A program made the translations under genes and the position numbers. From the NCBI GenBank assembly GCA_002733865.1, contig NVXM01000030.1, positions 40,770 to 104,769 of the forward strand: a stretch of 64,000 nt of DNA, in the 5' to 3' direction. The stretch comes from Sphingopyxis sp. (GTDB lineage: Bacteria; Pseudomonadota; Alphaproteobacteria; Sphingomonadales; Sphingomonadaceae). The notes below the pieces were generated by a model. The model had not been told where the DNA came from, searched no databases, and was given only the letters and a program-made list of their open reading frames with translations. The stretch's first letter is position 1; each line of letters starts with the position of its first letter. Below are positions 1 through 17,000 of this stretch, in pieces.

Positions 1-1
1 G

Positions 2-298
2 CCACCCGCAGGCACGGCACCGTCCAATCTGATTCTGCCGGGACGCTATATTCTGCAACCCGAAGTCATGCGGATATTGGAAACCCAGGCTACCGGAGCT
101 GGCGGCGAGATTCAGCTGACCGATGCGATGGCACAGATGATTGGCAAACAGCCTTTTCATGGCATGACCTTTGATGGCAAACGCTATGATTGCGGATCCA
201 AGGCGGGTTTTGTCGAGGCCAATCTGGCGCTCGCATTAGCCCACCCTGAAATTGGCGCTGCGATGCGGGCGACTGCAGAGAAGTTGCTGGCCGAATAA
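2..298 (+). CDS. galU: UTP--glucose-1-phosphate uridylyltransferase, C-terminal part
   Basis: Only the last 98 codons lie in the window; the gene begins upstream. GalU makes UDP-glucose from UTP and glucose-1-phosphate for polysaccharide and glycolipid synthesis in the cytoplasm. The visible part carries the family's conserved end: LPGRYIL, then GGEIQLTDAM, then FDGKRYDCGSKAGF followed by an Ala-rich helix. The frame is open from base 2 through the TAA at 296-298. The fragment looks intact and ends where GalU proteins normally end. Confidence in identity is high; the true start cannot be seen. Confidence 0.88.
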   Translation, partial: PPAGTAPSNLILPGRYILQPEVMRILETQATGAGGEIQLTDAMAQMIGKQPFHGMTFDGKRYDCGSKAGFVEANLALALAHPEIGAAMRATAEKLLAE

Positions 299-357
299 TC
301 GGCGCGTTCAGCCGGACTTCATTCGGTGGCGCGCACATAGTTTCCGAGGAGAATAAT

Positions 358-630
358 ATGCGAGCCGTGCCGCTTTTGATGCTGATCTCGATCCCGCTGG
401 CCCTGTCGAGCTGCGCTGCCAGTAAGATCGTCACCGCGCCGTTCAGGGCGGCTGGAACGGTGGTCGAGACGGCGGTCGATGCAACGACCCAGAGCCAGTC
501 CGAGCGGGAAGAGGATCTCGGCCGCCAAGTGCTCAAGAAGCGAAAGAAGGAGCGGGAACTTTGCTTGGATGAGGCGCAGAACAAGCAGGAACGCCGTAAT
601 TGCAAGGAGGCGTACGAGCGACCCTATTAG
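358..630 (+). CDS. small lipoprotein of unknown function
   Basis: Ninety residues. An N-terminal hydrophobic signal ends in a lipobox (LSSC, Cys about residue 18), so the mature product should be a lipid-anchored envelope protein. The mature part has a short VVETAVDATTQ segment and then a highly charged Glu/Lys/Arg helix with two late cysteines (ELCLDE, RRNCKEA) that could form a disulfide. A good ribosome site (GAGGAG) lies just before the ATG. It sits between galU and a convergent protease gene with one base between the stop codons. I do not recognise a characterised family. Confidence 0.7.
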   Translation: MRAVPLLMLISIPLALSSCAASKIVTAPFRAAGTVVETAVDATTQSQSEREEDLGRQVLKKRKKERELCLDEAQNKQERRNCKEAYERPY

Positions 631-631
631 C

Positions 632-1651
632 TTATTTCGTTTTGGCCAGCAGGGGCGGCGCATATTTGCCTTCGACAGGGGTCATGCTCGCCATTTTGGC
701 GATTTGCTCTTTGAACAACGCCACGCGTTTTTTCCAGCGATAGTGGGTCGAGGCAGAAAAAATGCCCTTGCCGTGCTCTTTGCCGTATCGGGTCCAGAAG
801 CGGACGGCGGCTTGCGGGTCATAGCCGGCATTGGCCATTAGCCATATCGAGAGCTTGTCGGCTTCGATCTCGGCACTCTTGATCCGGCCTGCGCTCTTGC
901 CAAATTGACCAAAAAAACCACGATTGACGCCCTGCGCATCGAGCCGCTCCCGGTGTTTGAGCAGATTATGAGCCAGTTCATGGGCAACCACCGCCGCAAA
1001 TTCGTCGTCAGTCAGGAAATATTCGGACATTCTGGAAGTGACCGAGACAATATTGCCGTCGGCCGATGCGCCTCGATCTTCGCTGACCTTGATCTGAAAC
1101 CGGCTGGGACAGGCGGGCTGCGATTGGAGCGTCACCTGACTTTGTTGGCCACCCCGCAGAATATCAAGCGTCACATCGCCTTGGGACAGTGCTTCGTCCA
1201 ACCTGTAATTCACCGCCGCGATCCGCCGGTAATTCGCTAGCTCGTTGGCGATGGCTGGATCATTGAGGGGAATAGCTTCGACTTTGGTTCCGTTGATCGC
1301 CAAGATATCATCGCCGGGCACCAGGCCAGCATCTGCGGCCGGGCTGTCGGGTGCCACGGCGTTGACGGCGACCGGTCCGTCAAGGCCGAGCGCAAATCGC
1401 GCGGCCGCGTGATCGGGATACTGATCGATAGCGTGCAAAAGCATGCCGGTCCGTGGCACCTTGTCGGTGCAATAGGGGGCATTGGCCTCGGTCAACTGGT
1501 AACCAATCGCATTTAGACGATGGTCCAGCAATTGCAGGCCCTTCAGGGCCAATATCGTTTCCGCATCGAAGTCGTCTGGCGCAACCTCTTGGGCATATAG
1601 CGGGGCCGCGAATAGCAATGCTATCAGGGATAAGCAGATTCGGATCATCAT
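632..1651 (-). CDS. PDZ-containing M48-family metalloprotease, periplasmic
   Basis: 339 residues. A signal peptide (about residues 1-20, cleavage after LYA) is followed by a region with a PDZ-like core (about 90-170, with APDSPAADAGL and GDDILAING) and an M48 peptidase domain. The zinc motif HELAH is at about 224-228, and the third ligand is probably the Glu in AEIEADKL near 257, followed by the typical LMANAGYD. The product is probably a secreted zinc protease acting on envelope proteins, similar in design to PDZ-M48 proteins of alphaproteobacteria. The next gene upstream on this strand (LysE-type) ends 7 nt before its start, so the two may be co-transcribed. Confidence 0.85.
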   Translation of the reverse strand: MMIRICLSLIALLFAAPLYAQEVAPDDFDAETILALKGLQLLDHRLNAIGYQLTEANAPYCTDKVPRTGMLLHAIDQYPDHAAARFALGLDGPVAVNAVAPDSPAADAGLVPGDDILAINGTKVEAIPLNDPAIANELANYRRIAAVNYRLDEALSQGDVTLDILRGGQQSQVTLQSQPACPSRFQIKVSEDRGASADGNIVSVTSRMSEYFLTDDEFAAVVAHELAHNLLKHRERLDAQGVNRGFFGQFGKSAGRIKSAEIEADKLSIWLMANAGYDPQAAVRFWTRYGKEHGKGIFSASTHYRWKKRVALFKEQIAKMASMTPVEGKYAPPLLAKTK

Positions 1652-1657
1652 GTTCCT

Positions 1658-2338
1658 CTAGACTAGCGGGTCTTGCGGCAGGTTGAACGCGCTCTGCATA
1701 GCGCCATCATTTAGGTTCAACCAAGCCAATATCAGGGCTGCGCCGATCAACACAGCTGCGGCAATTTTCTGGAACCGGTCCTGCGCCTGATCGGCCGTGC
1801 TCAAGCGCCGCGCCCTGGAAGCAAGGCTGGCATAAAAGGTCAGTCCAGTGGTTTCGGTGATTACCGTCAATCCCGCCAGTATCGCAAATTGCAGCAGGAT
1901 ATTGCCGCCTGGATCAATGAAGGGCGGAATGAACGCCGTATAGAAAAGCAGCGCCTTGGGATTAGACATATGCACCGCCAGGCCATTGAGAAACCCCTTT
2001 CCTAAACTTGCCCGCTGCCCGGACAATGTCGCCAATGCGCTCCCGGTCCCGCAGAACATTCTCAAACCCATCCAGATCAAATAAGCTACTCCGAGCCAGC
2101 GGAGCACGGAATAAGCAGCCGGAACGGCCTGTATCAGGGCAATCAGGCCAAAGGCCGTCAGCCCGTACCAGATGAAATTACCAACATTTACGCCGACGAT
2201 CGGCCCCAGCGCGCCGCGCATTCCTCCTGCTGGTCCCTGCGGCAGAGCATGGCTCACAGTGACCAGTGTCGCCGGACCGGGAGTGAGGCAGAACATCATG
2301 TCGGCAACCAGAAATAACAGGATAGCTTCGATCGGCAT
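1658..2338 (-). CDS. LysE/RhtB-family amino-acid exporter
   Basis: 226 residues, the usual length for the family, with about six hydrophobic segments. The N-terminus shows the family signature region (MMFCLTPGPATLVTVSHAL) and an internal AYLIWMGLRMF helix; the GFLNGLAVHMSNPKALLFY stretch is also typical. Members export amino acids or related small molecules across the inner membrane; the substrate cannot be read from sequence. It is followed closely by the M48 protease gene, and its upstream neighbour is a LysR gene on the same strand, about 226 nt away across an AT-rich spacer. Confidence 0.88.
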   Translation of the reverse strand: MPIEAILLFLVADMMFCLTPGPATLVTVSHALPQGPAGGMRGALGPIVGVNVGNFIWYGLTAFGLIALIQAVPAAYSVLRWLGVAYLIWMGLRMFCGTGSALATLSGQRASLGKGFLNGLAVHMSNPKALLFYTAFIPPFIDPGGNILLQFAILAGLTVITETTGLTFYASLASRARRLSTADQAQDRFQKIAAAVLIGAALILAWLNLNDGAMQSAFNLPQDPLV

Positions 2339-2564
2339 TAATATTCAGCCCTGCTTTCCTGATGAACTTTACAAACTTTACAGTGTAATATCAAAAATAT
2401 TCGCAGGTTCGATTTTGGTACCAAACGCGCTCGCCTGGACGGAAAAGAGGTTTGTTGTGATGCAGTCTTTTGCCATGGCTCGAATCCATATTTCTTCGTC
2501 AAAGAAACAGAGAATAGATAATGTGGCTGCTGTAGGACAGAAAAATAGGCGGGCGTAGCACGGG

Positions 2565-3455
2565 CTAGCGCAGATTAACCTTGAGAAAATTAACGAGTGC
2601 ATCGACCCGCGCCGGGCGCAGGCGGGAAGGGGGCATGACGATATTGAGCGAGATATCGCCCATCCGCCATCCGGGCAGAATATTGATCAGACTTCCTGCA
2701 TCCAATGCATTCTGACATAAAAAGTCGGGCAAATAACCGATACCCCGACCCGCGATCAGCGCCGGGAGCATGACATCGCCGTTGTTGCTCTGGAACCGGC
2801 GCTTCGGACGCACATTCACTGTCTGCCCGTCTGGACCGGTGATGTGCCAGACCTCGGAGCTTTGCGTGTTGGAATATAGAAAACAATCGTGATCGGCCAG
2901 TTCGCCGGGTGTCCGGGGTTCGCTCATTCGCGTGATGTAGGCGGGAGCGGCGATGAAATAGACTTCTACGTTGCGCAGCTGGATAACTCTGAGGCTGCTG
3001 TCCGGAAGATCAGCAATGCGGATCGCGCAATCGAAGCCTTCCTCGACCAAGTCTACCTGTGCATCGTTGAGTTGGAGGTCAACGGTGATTTCCGGATAGG
3101 CGCACATGAAATCCGCGATCACCGGCGCAAGATGGGAAAGGCCGTAACTGAGCGGTGCGGCGAGACGGACCTGACCTTTAAGCAGATGTGTCGTATCGCG
3201 CGCGGCTTCCATCGCCGCCTCGCCGACATGGGCAATTTGCTGGGCATGAGGCAGAAGCGCCTGCCCGGCTGTCGAGAGCGATATTTTCCGCGAGGTACGG
3301 TGGAACAACACTGTGCCCAGCGACAGTTCCAGGCGCGAAATCGCTTTTGAAATGGTTGGCTTCGATAGGCCCAGCTCGTCGGCGGCAGCGGTGAAGCTGC
3401 CCAGTCGCGCCACCGCTTCCAGTATCGCCCATGCTTCATAGTCGGGAAGAGCCAT
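2565..3455 (-). CDS. LysR-family transcriptional regulator
   Basis: 296 residues. The N-terminal winged helix-turn-helix (about 18-60, GSFTAAADELGLSKPTISKAISRLE) is followed by a LysR substrate-binding domain with the VRLAAPLSYG start typical of the CrgA-like subgroup. It is divergent from the pirin gene (start 3582) across a short AT-rich spacer, an arrangement common for LysR-pirin pairs, so pirin and possibly wrbA are likely targets. This is inference from position. A T-rich dyad around 3508-3520 could serve as binding site, but I could not define a clear T-N11-A box. Confidence 0.9.
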   Translation of the reverse strand: MALPDYEAWAILEAVARLGSFTAAADELGLSKPTISKAISRLELSLGTVLFHRTSRKISLSTAGQALLPHAQQIAHVGEAAMEAARDTTHLLKGQVRLAAPLSYGLSHLAPVIADFMCAYPEITVDLQLNDAQVDLVEEGFDCAIRIADLPDSSLRVIQLRNVEVYFIAAPAYITRMSEPRTPGELADHDCFLYSNTQSSEVWHITGPDGQTVNVRPKRRFQSNNGDVMLPALIAGRGIGYLPDFLCQNALDAGSLINILPGWRMGDISLNIVMPPSRLRPARVDALVNFLKVNLR

Positions 3456-3581
3456 ATCCTGATATTAGATAATAATACGAAACAATCAAATTCTAAATTC
3501 TCTATTTTAGAAACAAACACAATATCCTATCTCAGTTGCAACCGGGGCGGAAACGATGCCGCTCCAACGAGGAGAAAGACA

Positions 3582-4298
3582 ATGATTGAGAAACGCGAAT
3601 TTAAACAGCTCGCTCATGTTGACCATGAATGGCTGCAGGCACGCCATCATTTTTCCTTTGGCAAATACTGGGATCCATCACGCATGGGCTTTGGCCCGAT
3701 CCGGGTTTGGAATGATGACGAGATCCAGCCCAAGACCGGATTTCCAATGCATGGCCACAAGGATATGGAAATCATCACATATGTTCGCGAAGGGGCTATC
3801 ACCCATCGCGACAATATGGGCAATGAAGGCCGCACCGAGGCTGGAGATGTTCAGGTGATGAGTGCCGGCACCGGAGTGATGCACAGCGAATATAATCTCG
3901 AAGATGAGCAGACCCGCCTGTTCCAGATCTGGATTGAACCGCGGGCGGCCGGCGGCGCTCCCCATTGGGATGCCAAGGCGTTCCCGAAAGGCGATCGCTC
4001 CGACCAGCTGGAAATTCTGGCTAGCGGCTTTGATCAGGATATTGCCGGTGGTGCGCTGAAGATCGGAGCCGAGGCGCGCTTCTATGGTGCGACGCTGACA
4101 CCTAGAGCCACCATTGAACATCAGATTGCCGATGGGGCCCATATCTATCTGGTCGGTTCGGCCGGTCAGGTTCGGGTCAATGGCGAACTGGTCGAAGCAA
4201 GAGACTCATTGGCCATCAGGGATGTCGAGTCGTTGCAGATTGAAGCGATCGACGATGCCGAGTTTGTATTTGTCGAAGCCTGGGAATCCCAGAACTAA
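3582..4298 (+). CDS. pirin-family cupin protein (possible quercetinase)
   Basis: 238 residues with the pirin/YhaK bicupin layout. The N-terminal cupin carries the metal motif HGHKDMEIITY (His57, His59), and the second pair of ligands is in GVMHSEYN (His101, Glu103). Bacterial pirins bind Fe or another metal and some have quercetin 2,3-dioxygenase activity; the physiological role is often unclear. A strong Shine-Dalgarno site (GAGGAG) precedes the ATG. It is divergent from a LysR gene and followed by a hairpin terminator and wrbA, suggesting a redox or stress-response locus. Confidence 0.9.
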   Translation: MIEKREFKQLAHVDHEWLQARHHFSFGKYWDPSRMGFGPIRVWNDDEIQPKTGFPMHGHKDMEIITYVREGAITHRDNMGNEGRTEAGDVQVMSAGTGVMHSEYNLEDEQTRLFQIWIEPRAAGGAPHWDAKAFPKGDRSDQLEILASGFDQDIAGGALKIGAEARFYGATLTPRATIEHQIADGAHIYLVGSAGQVRVNGELVEARDSLAIRDVESLQIEAIDDAEFVFVEAWESQN

Positions 4299-4307
4299 CA
4301 CCCGCAA

Positions 4308-4342
4308 GAAGCAGCGCCGCCAAACTGGCGCTGCTTCATTTT
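4308..4342 (+). terminator. hairpin terminator after pirin gene
   Basis: GAAGCAGCGCC pairs with GGCGCTGCTTC around an 8-nt loop and is followed by ATTTTA. It lies just after the pirin stop codon and before wrbA, so wrbA may be partly uncoupled from pirin. The U-tract is short, so termination may be partial. Confidence 0.65.
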
Positions 4343-4372
4343 ATCCCACCCAAATTAAACTGGAGAATGAAA

Positions 4373-4972
4373 ATGGCGAAAATACTGATACTCTATTACT
4401 CTTCCTACGGTCATGTTGACGCCCTGGCTCAGGCCATCGCGGACGGTGCAAGCGAAGCGGGCGGCGAGGTGACTATTGGCCGTGTTCCCGAGACGGCACC
4501 ACAGGAAGTCGTCGAAGCGGCGGGCTTTTCATCCAATGACGACCATCCGGTCATCGAGCCCGATCAGCTGGCCGACTATGATGCGATCATCGTGGGCTCT
4601 CCGACCCGCTTTGGCCGTATGTCGAGCCAGATGGCGTCGTTCTGGGACCGTACCGGCGGCCTCTGGATGAAAGGCGCGCTGGTCGGCAAGGTTGGCGCTT
4701 CGTTTACCTCCACCGCTTCGCAAAATGGCGGTCAGGAAACGACACAATTTTCGATCCTTACCAATCTCCTGCACCATGGCATGACCATTGTCGGACTGGA
4801 CTATGGCTTTGACGGTCAGATGAGCAATGACGCGATTGTCGGCGGGTCCCCTTATGGCGTGTCGACCGTCGCCGGTGGTGATGGCAGCCGCAGCCCTCAT
4901 GATATTGACCTGGAGGGCGCAAAATATCTCGGTGGGAAGGTCGCCAGGTTAGCCGCCAAGCTTGCCGAATAA
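4373..4972 (+). CDS. wrbA: NAD(P)H:quinone oxidoreductase, WrbA type
   Basis: 199 residues from the second ATG; GGAG lies about 7 nt before it, whereas the first in-frame ATG at 4367 is too close to that site. WrbA is a flavodoxin-like FMN enzyme that reduces quinones by two electrons with NAD(P)H and protects against redox cycling. The FMN-phosphate loop YYSSYGHV is at about residues 7-14, GSPTRFGRM marks the isoalloxazine loop, and SASQNGGQETT and the PYGVSTVAGGDGSR end segment are diagnostic of WrbA. It follows the pirin gene and ends before a bidirectional terminator shared with rpoC. Confidence 0.92.
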   Translation: MAKILILYYSSYGHVDALAQAIADGASEAGGEVTIGRVPETAPQEVVEAAGFSSNDDHPVIEPDQLADYDAIIVGSPTRFGRMSSQMASFWDRTGGLWMKGALVGKVGASFTSTASQNGGQETTQFSILTNLLHHGMTIVGLDYGFDGQMSNDAIVGGSPYGVSTVAGGDGSRSPHDIDLEGAKYLGGKVARLAAKLAE

Positions 4973-4984
4973 AAAACACGGCAA

Positions 4985-5027
4985 CAAAAAAGCCCCGCTG
5001 GATATTCTCCAGCGGGGCTTTTTTTAA
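4985..5027. terminator. bidirectional terminator between wrbA and rpoC
   Basis: A perfect 12-bp stem (AGCCCCGCTGGA / TCCAGCGGGGCT) with a 5-nt loop at 5003-5007, flanked by an A-tract on the left and a T7 tract on the right. It therefore works as a Rho-independent terminator for both wrbA (plus) and rpoC (minus), whose stop codons face each other. Confidence 0.93.
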
Positions 5028-5048
5028 TTCGTTTCAGAGCGGGACGAT

Positions 5049-9443
<4,395 letters not shown>

Positions 9444-9506
9444 GTCTTAATTCCTCTTGGGCTTTCGCCCCAAATTTGAAATGCTGCGGGGTGTGAAACT
9501 AGCGCC

Positions 9507-13904
<4,398 letters not shown>

Positions 13905-13925
13905 ATAGTTTTGCCTTCTCGCCAT

Positions 13926-13942
13926 CGCCGGAAAACCGGCGG
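13926..13942 (-). promoter_or_regulatory. hairpin just upstream of the rpoB ribosome site
   Basis: CGCCGG and CCGGCG flank an AAAA loop, giving a small very stable hairpin that ends about 10 nt before the GAGAAGG ribosome-binding site of rpoB. It could influence translation initiation or mRNA stability of rpoBC. No function is proven. Confidence 0.5.
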
Positions 13943-13973
13943 AAAATCAATATGTGGAGGCGCTCCAAGACAA

Positions 13974-14013
13974 CAAAAGCCGCATGTTCCCCAAAGTGGG
14001 AAACTGCAGCTTT
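13974..14013 (-). promoter_or_regulatory. terminator-like hairpin in the rpoBC 5' leader
   Basis: On the minus strand an imperfect stem built from GC-GCA-GTTTCCC and GGGGAAC-TGC-GC closes a short loop and is followed by TTTTGTTGTCTT. It lies within the untranslated leader between the predicted promoter and rpoB. It has the form of a weak intrinsic terminator, so partial premature termination is possible. This is a structural reading only. Confidence 0.45.
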
Positions 14014-14100
14014 TTAGCGTCCTGAAAACCGTGCAGATTTCATTTCTTCTGGCGCGCCGCGCGACTGCACGCCCTGTCTCGAAATCTGTGGTGAACGCGG

Positions 14101-14129
14101 GATATAGAGAGTTGTTAGATTTCGGTCAA
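14101..14129 (-). promoter_or_regulatory. predicted sigma-70-type promoter of rpoBC
   Basis: On the minus strand TTGACC (14129-14124) is followed after exactly 17 nt by TATATC (14106-14101). This places transcription start about 190 nt before rpoB and gives rpoBC a promoter of its own, in keeping with the separation of rpoBC from rplJL in this genome. Confidence 0.7.
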
Positions 14130-14181
14130 GGGGGCGGTGCCGATTGATGAAGCCTTTTGACTGTCAATTCGGTGTTCTTCT

Positions 14182-16161
14182 TCAATCGCGCGGCTTCTCC
14201 GACCGGTTCTGCCACCGGGCGGAGCCCCAGACCCGGATCAGGCGATCGACCCGGTCTTTGAAACGGCCGGTCAAGCCGTCGGCATTTGCACAGCGGTTTT
14301 GCTCGACCAGGCAGGCTTCGCCGGTATCAAGCCGCAGGCTCGTCAACCGTGTACCGCCTTCAGCGATACCGATCTGGGTCGGTCGATCGAGATCGCCGAT
14401 CATCATCAATACCGGTTTTTCCGCCACATGCGGCTTTTTCCCCTGAAGCAATGACAGGATGATCGACCGATAATCGCTCAGTCCAATCGGTCCATCGGCG
14501 GTCACACCGGGGCGGTTGGTGACCAGAAATGTGCCATATTGCCGGTAATTGATATTGTGGCCGTGACCGAGCAGTCCGTCTTCGAACAGATCCTCGCCAT
14601 GGTCGCCGGTTATGACGACCATGCTATTGTCCCATACCCCATCCCGCTTCAGTCTGGAAACCAGTTCGCCCAGTTTCTGGTCGGAGTAGTTTACCGCGTT
14701 CCAATAGGTTTTCTGCAGCGCACTCCGGTTTTGCTGACTGATCTCGGAACGAGGCAAGGCTCTGTCCGTCAATGTGAGCGGCATGCCCTCATGAAAATAG
14801 GGGAAATGCGGAGATTGGAAATTGAAATAGATAAATTGCGGCTGGGCCCAATCCGAGGGCTTTGCATATTCTTTCGCAAAAGCGTGCAGAAGATGGCTTT
14901 CGTCAATCAGGATCGAACCTTGGGCGGCGTTGCTGAAGGCGCGGAGATCTTTCAGCTTTTCACCATCGATAAATATATCGGCATTTTCCCGCATGCCGAC
15001 GGTTTTGGAAATGCCGCCAAAGTCTTCCGGCTGGCCCGAGAAAACCGAAATCTCATAGCCGCTGGATTTCAGTTCACGGAACAGGGAGGGGGACCCGCTT
15101 TCCGGCTGCAGCGCGCCGCTAAACAGGGATTTGAGCGATGCAGTGGTGAAGCCGACATGGCTAAAGACAGGAGCAAGGATACTGCCTGATTTTGCAATGG
15201 CTTCGAGATTGGGGGCAACCGGTTTGCCATTGATCCGCTTGCCGATCGTATCGTAGCGAGCGCTCTCCATGACAATCACGATAAGATTGGGGCGGTTGCC
15301 CTCAATCAGGCGGATGGGCTGTTGCGCTGTCATCTCCTCCAGCTGCAAATCGCCGCCATAGCCATCTTCGTCGATGCCATTGTCGGGGACATCGAGCGCC
15401 AGCGGATAGCGGGAGCCATCAAAAGGGTAGCGGTCCGGCATGGTAGAGACCCATCCGTAACCATCGCGGTCGAAATCGGTAACTGTATTGGCAGCCTGGG
15501 TAAACAGGCCCCAGGCAAGTGTGCGATTGAGGCCATTGTGGACATCGATGGACACCGATGGGACGGTCACGGCCAGCAGCAGCGTTGAGAAAAACAGGCC
15601 GATGAAAAGGCGTCCCCGGGCCGGCCAGACCGGATCAGTCGGCCGCACCGGGAACTTTCGGGAAAGCCATCGGAAAATAAAGAAATAGGCGGCCAAGCCG
15701 ATCACCAGCGCGGCAATGCCGATGAAAATCTCGTTGGATACGAATAGCAGGGCATCGGTGAGGCTGCCGCCGCCGAGATTGGCCATCAGCGCAAAGCTCA
15801 TGGTGTCGCTGAAATATTGGTGCAGCTGGAACGTCAGCGCGAGCAGCAGAATATACCCGCCGCCGACAATGGTGATCAGCAGGAATACGGGTGGCCAAGA
15901 CCTTTGACTGCGGAAAACCCGGACGATGATCCACCAGATTCCCGTGATCAGCATGGTGATCGAAGAGATATAGCCGACGAGGAAAATGAGCCGTTCCAAG
16001 AATGTGTCAACCGCCTGAGACTGGCCAAAGCCACCGGTGAACAATCCATATTTACGGTCAGCCAGTGCCAGTTCCAGGCCGCCAAGCACGAAGACCACAG
16101 CAAACAGGATGGCGAACCAGGCCGTTCCGCGCCTGTCGCTTTTGGTGAAGAAATCTATCAT
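14182..16161 (-). CDS. inner-membrane sulfatase/phosphotransferase-like protein
   Basis: 659 residues. About five transmembrane helices fill residues 12-205, then comes a periplasmic sulfatase/alkaline-phosphatase-superfamily domain (about 290-600): NLIVIVMESARYD at its start, a possible nucleophile Thr in VGFTTASLKSL (339/340), and metal motifs TGDHGEDLFEDG and LGHGHNINY. This is the layout of LtaS/EptA-like envelope enzymes that move phospho-groups, or of membrane sulfatases; the substrate is unknown. Between membrane part and catalytic domain are two Asp-rich loops (DFDRDGYG at about 229-236, DVPDNGIDEDGYGGD at about 257-271) resembling calcium-type or MopE-like metal-binding motifs. It is interposed between rpoB and the TetR gene. 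Confidence 0.75.
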   Translation of the reverse strand: MIDFFTKSDRRGTAWFAILFAVVFVLGGLELALADRKYGLFTGGFGQSQAVDTFLERLIFLVGYISSITMLITGIWWIIVRVFRSQRSWPPVFLLITIVGGGYILLLALTFQLHQYFSDTMSFALMANLGGGSLTDALLFVSNEIFIGIAALVIGLAAYFFIFRWLSRKFPVRPTDPVWPARGRLFIGLFFSTLLLAVTVPSVSIDVHNGLNRTLAWGLFTQAANTVTDFDRDGYGWVSTMPDRYPFDGSRYPLALDVPDNGIDEDGYGGDLQLEEMTAQQPIRLIEGNRPNLIVIVMESARYDTIGKRINGKPVAPNLEAIAKSGSILAPVFSHVGFTTASLKSLFSGALQPESGSPSLFRELKSSGYEISVFSGQPEDFGGISKTVGMRENADIFIDGEKLKDLRAFSNAAQGSILIDESHLLHAFAKEYAKPSDWAQPQFIYFNFQSPHFPYFHEGMPLTLTDRALPRSEISQQNRSALQKTYWNAVNYSDQKLGELVSRLKRDGVWDNSMVVITGDHGEDLFEDGLLGHGHNINYRQYGTFLVTNRPGVTADGPIGLSDYRSIILSLLQGKKPHVAEKPVLMMIGDLDRPTQIGIAEGGTRLTSLRLDTGEACLVEQNRCANADGLTGRFKDRVDRLIRVWGSARWQNRSEKPRD

Positions 16162-16267
16162 CTGTCTTGTTCTGTTTCCCGCCTGACAATCGAGACGGAG
16201 CGCTAGCAGAATCCGGTAAAAGGCAGGTTAAACATGATCCAGGTCAGCTGGCTGGTGGTGGACTGGG

Positions 16268-16840
16268 TTAGCAGGCGCGGAAATCCGTCATCCGCACCAC
16301 CTTGCGGACCATCGCCGGATCATAGGAGACCTGGCCATCGAGGATCAGCATCGCCAGCCCGTGGACCAGCGACCAGGCGTGGAGGGCGGCGGCGGCGCGC
16401 TCATCCGTGGACATTTCATCCGGCATCATCGCAGCAATGCCGGAGCGCAGCTGATGAAAGGCTTCGCCCATCGCGGTTGGATCATCGGTGGCGAGATCGA
16501 CCTGGCCGACGCGGCTGTAGATCAGGCGCAGCAACGCCGGGTTTTCGACCGCCCATGTCACATAGGTAACCCCGACCTCGGCGAAACCTTCATAGCCGCC
16601 GCCCGCTTGCGATGCCGCTTCGGCCTGGTGGCGGCCAAGCCGGTTGAGGCCTTCCAGCGCCAACGCGTCGAGCAGCGCATCCTTGTTCGGGAAGTGGCGG
16701 TACAGGGCTGTTGCCGAGACGCCGAGGTCGCGGGCGAGGGCGCGCAGGCCGAGATCGGGCTGCTCCTGGTTCGCCAGCCGCTCCATCCCCATTTCCAGCG
16801 CCGCCGCGCGCAAGTCACCGTGATGATAGGGCGCGTTCAC
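16268..16840 (-). CDS. TetR-family transcriptional regulator
   Basis: 190 residues from a GTG at 16840, which has GAGG 7 nt upstream. An in-frame ATG at 16882 would add 14 residues but has no ribosome site, and TetR proteins of this type usually begin close to the YHHGDLR motif. The HTH is LRALARDLGVSATALYRHFPNKDALLDAL (about 30-60 in the shorter form). The ligand domain is of the WHG type, with HAWSLVHGLAMLILDG near the end. It is divergent from a carotenoid oxygenase gene, whose expression it may control; TGTTGACA/TGTTAACA repeats lie between them. Confidence 0.88.
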   Translation of the reverse strand: MNAPYHHGDLRAAALEMGMERLANQEQPDLGLRALARDLGVSATALYRHFPNKDALLDALALEGLNRLGRHQAEAASQAGGGYEGFAEVGVTYVTWAVENPALLRLIYSRVGQVDLATDDPTAMGEAFHQLRSGIAAMMPDEMSTDERAAAALHAWSLVHGLAMLILDGQVSYDPAMVRKVVRMTDFRAC

Positions 16841-16894
16841 CGGGAGACCTCGCAGTGGAAGAAATGGAAGCATCTTTTGCATTTTGGCAGAGTC

Positions 16895-16930
16895 ATGTTG
16901 ACACTGTTATCATTGATTGGCATGTTAACA
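16895..16930. promoter_or_regulatory. candidate TetR operator repeats
   Basis: ATGTTGACA (16895-16903) and ATGTTAACA (16922-16930) are near-identical copies of a palindromic core TGTTNACA, 27 nt apart, in the divergent spacer between the TetR gene and the carotenoid oxygenase. The first overlaps a TTGACA that could be a -35 element. Spacing and palindromy suit a TetR-dimer site, but this is a guess from position. Confidence 0.4.
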
Positions 16931-17000
16931 GCATAAACATTGCGAGTCGATTTGCCAACAGCTGTGTTGTTGGATTCGTATTCCAGGAAAGGAACCGCCG

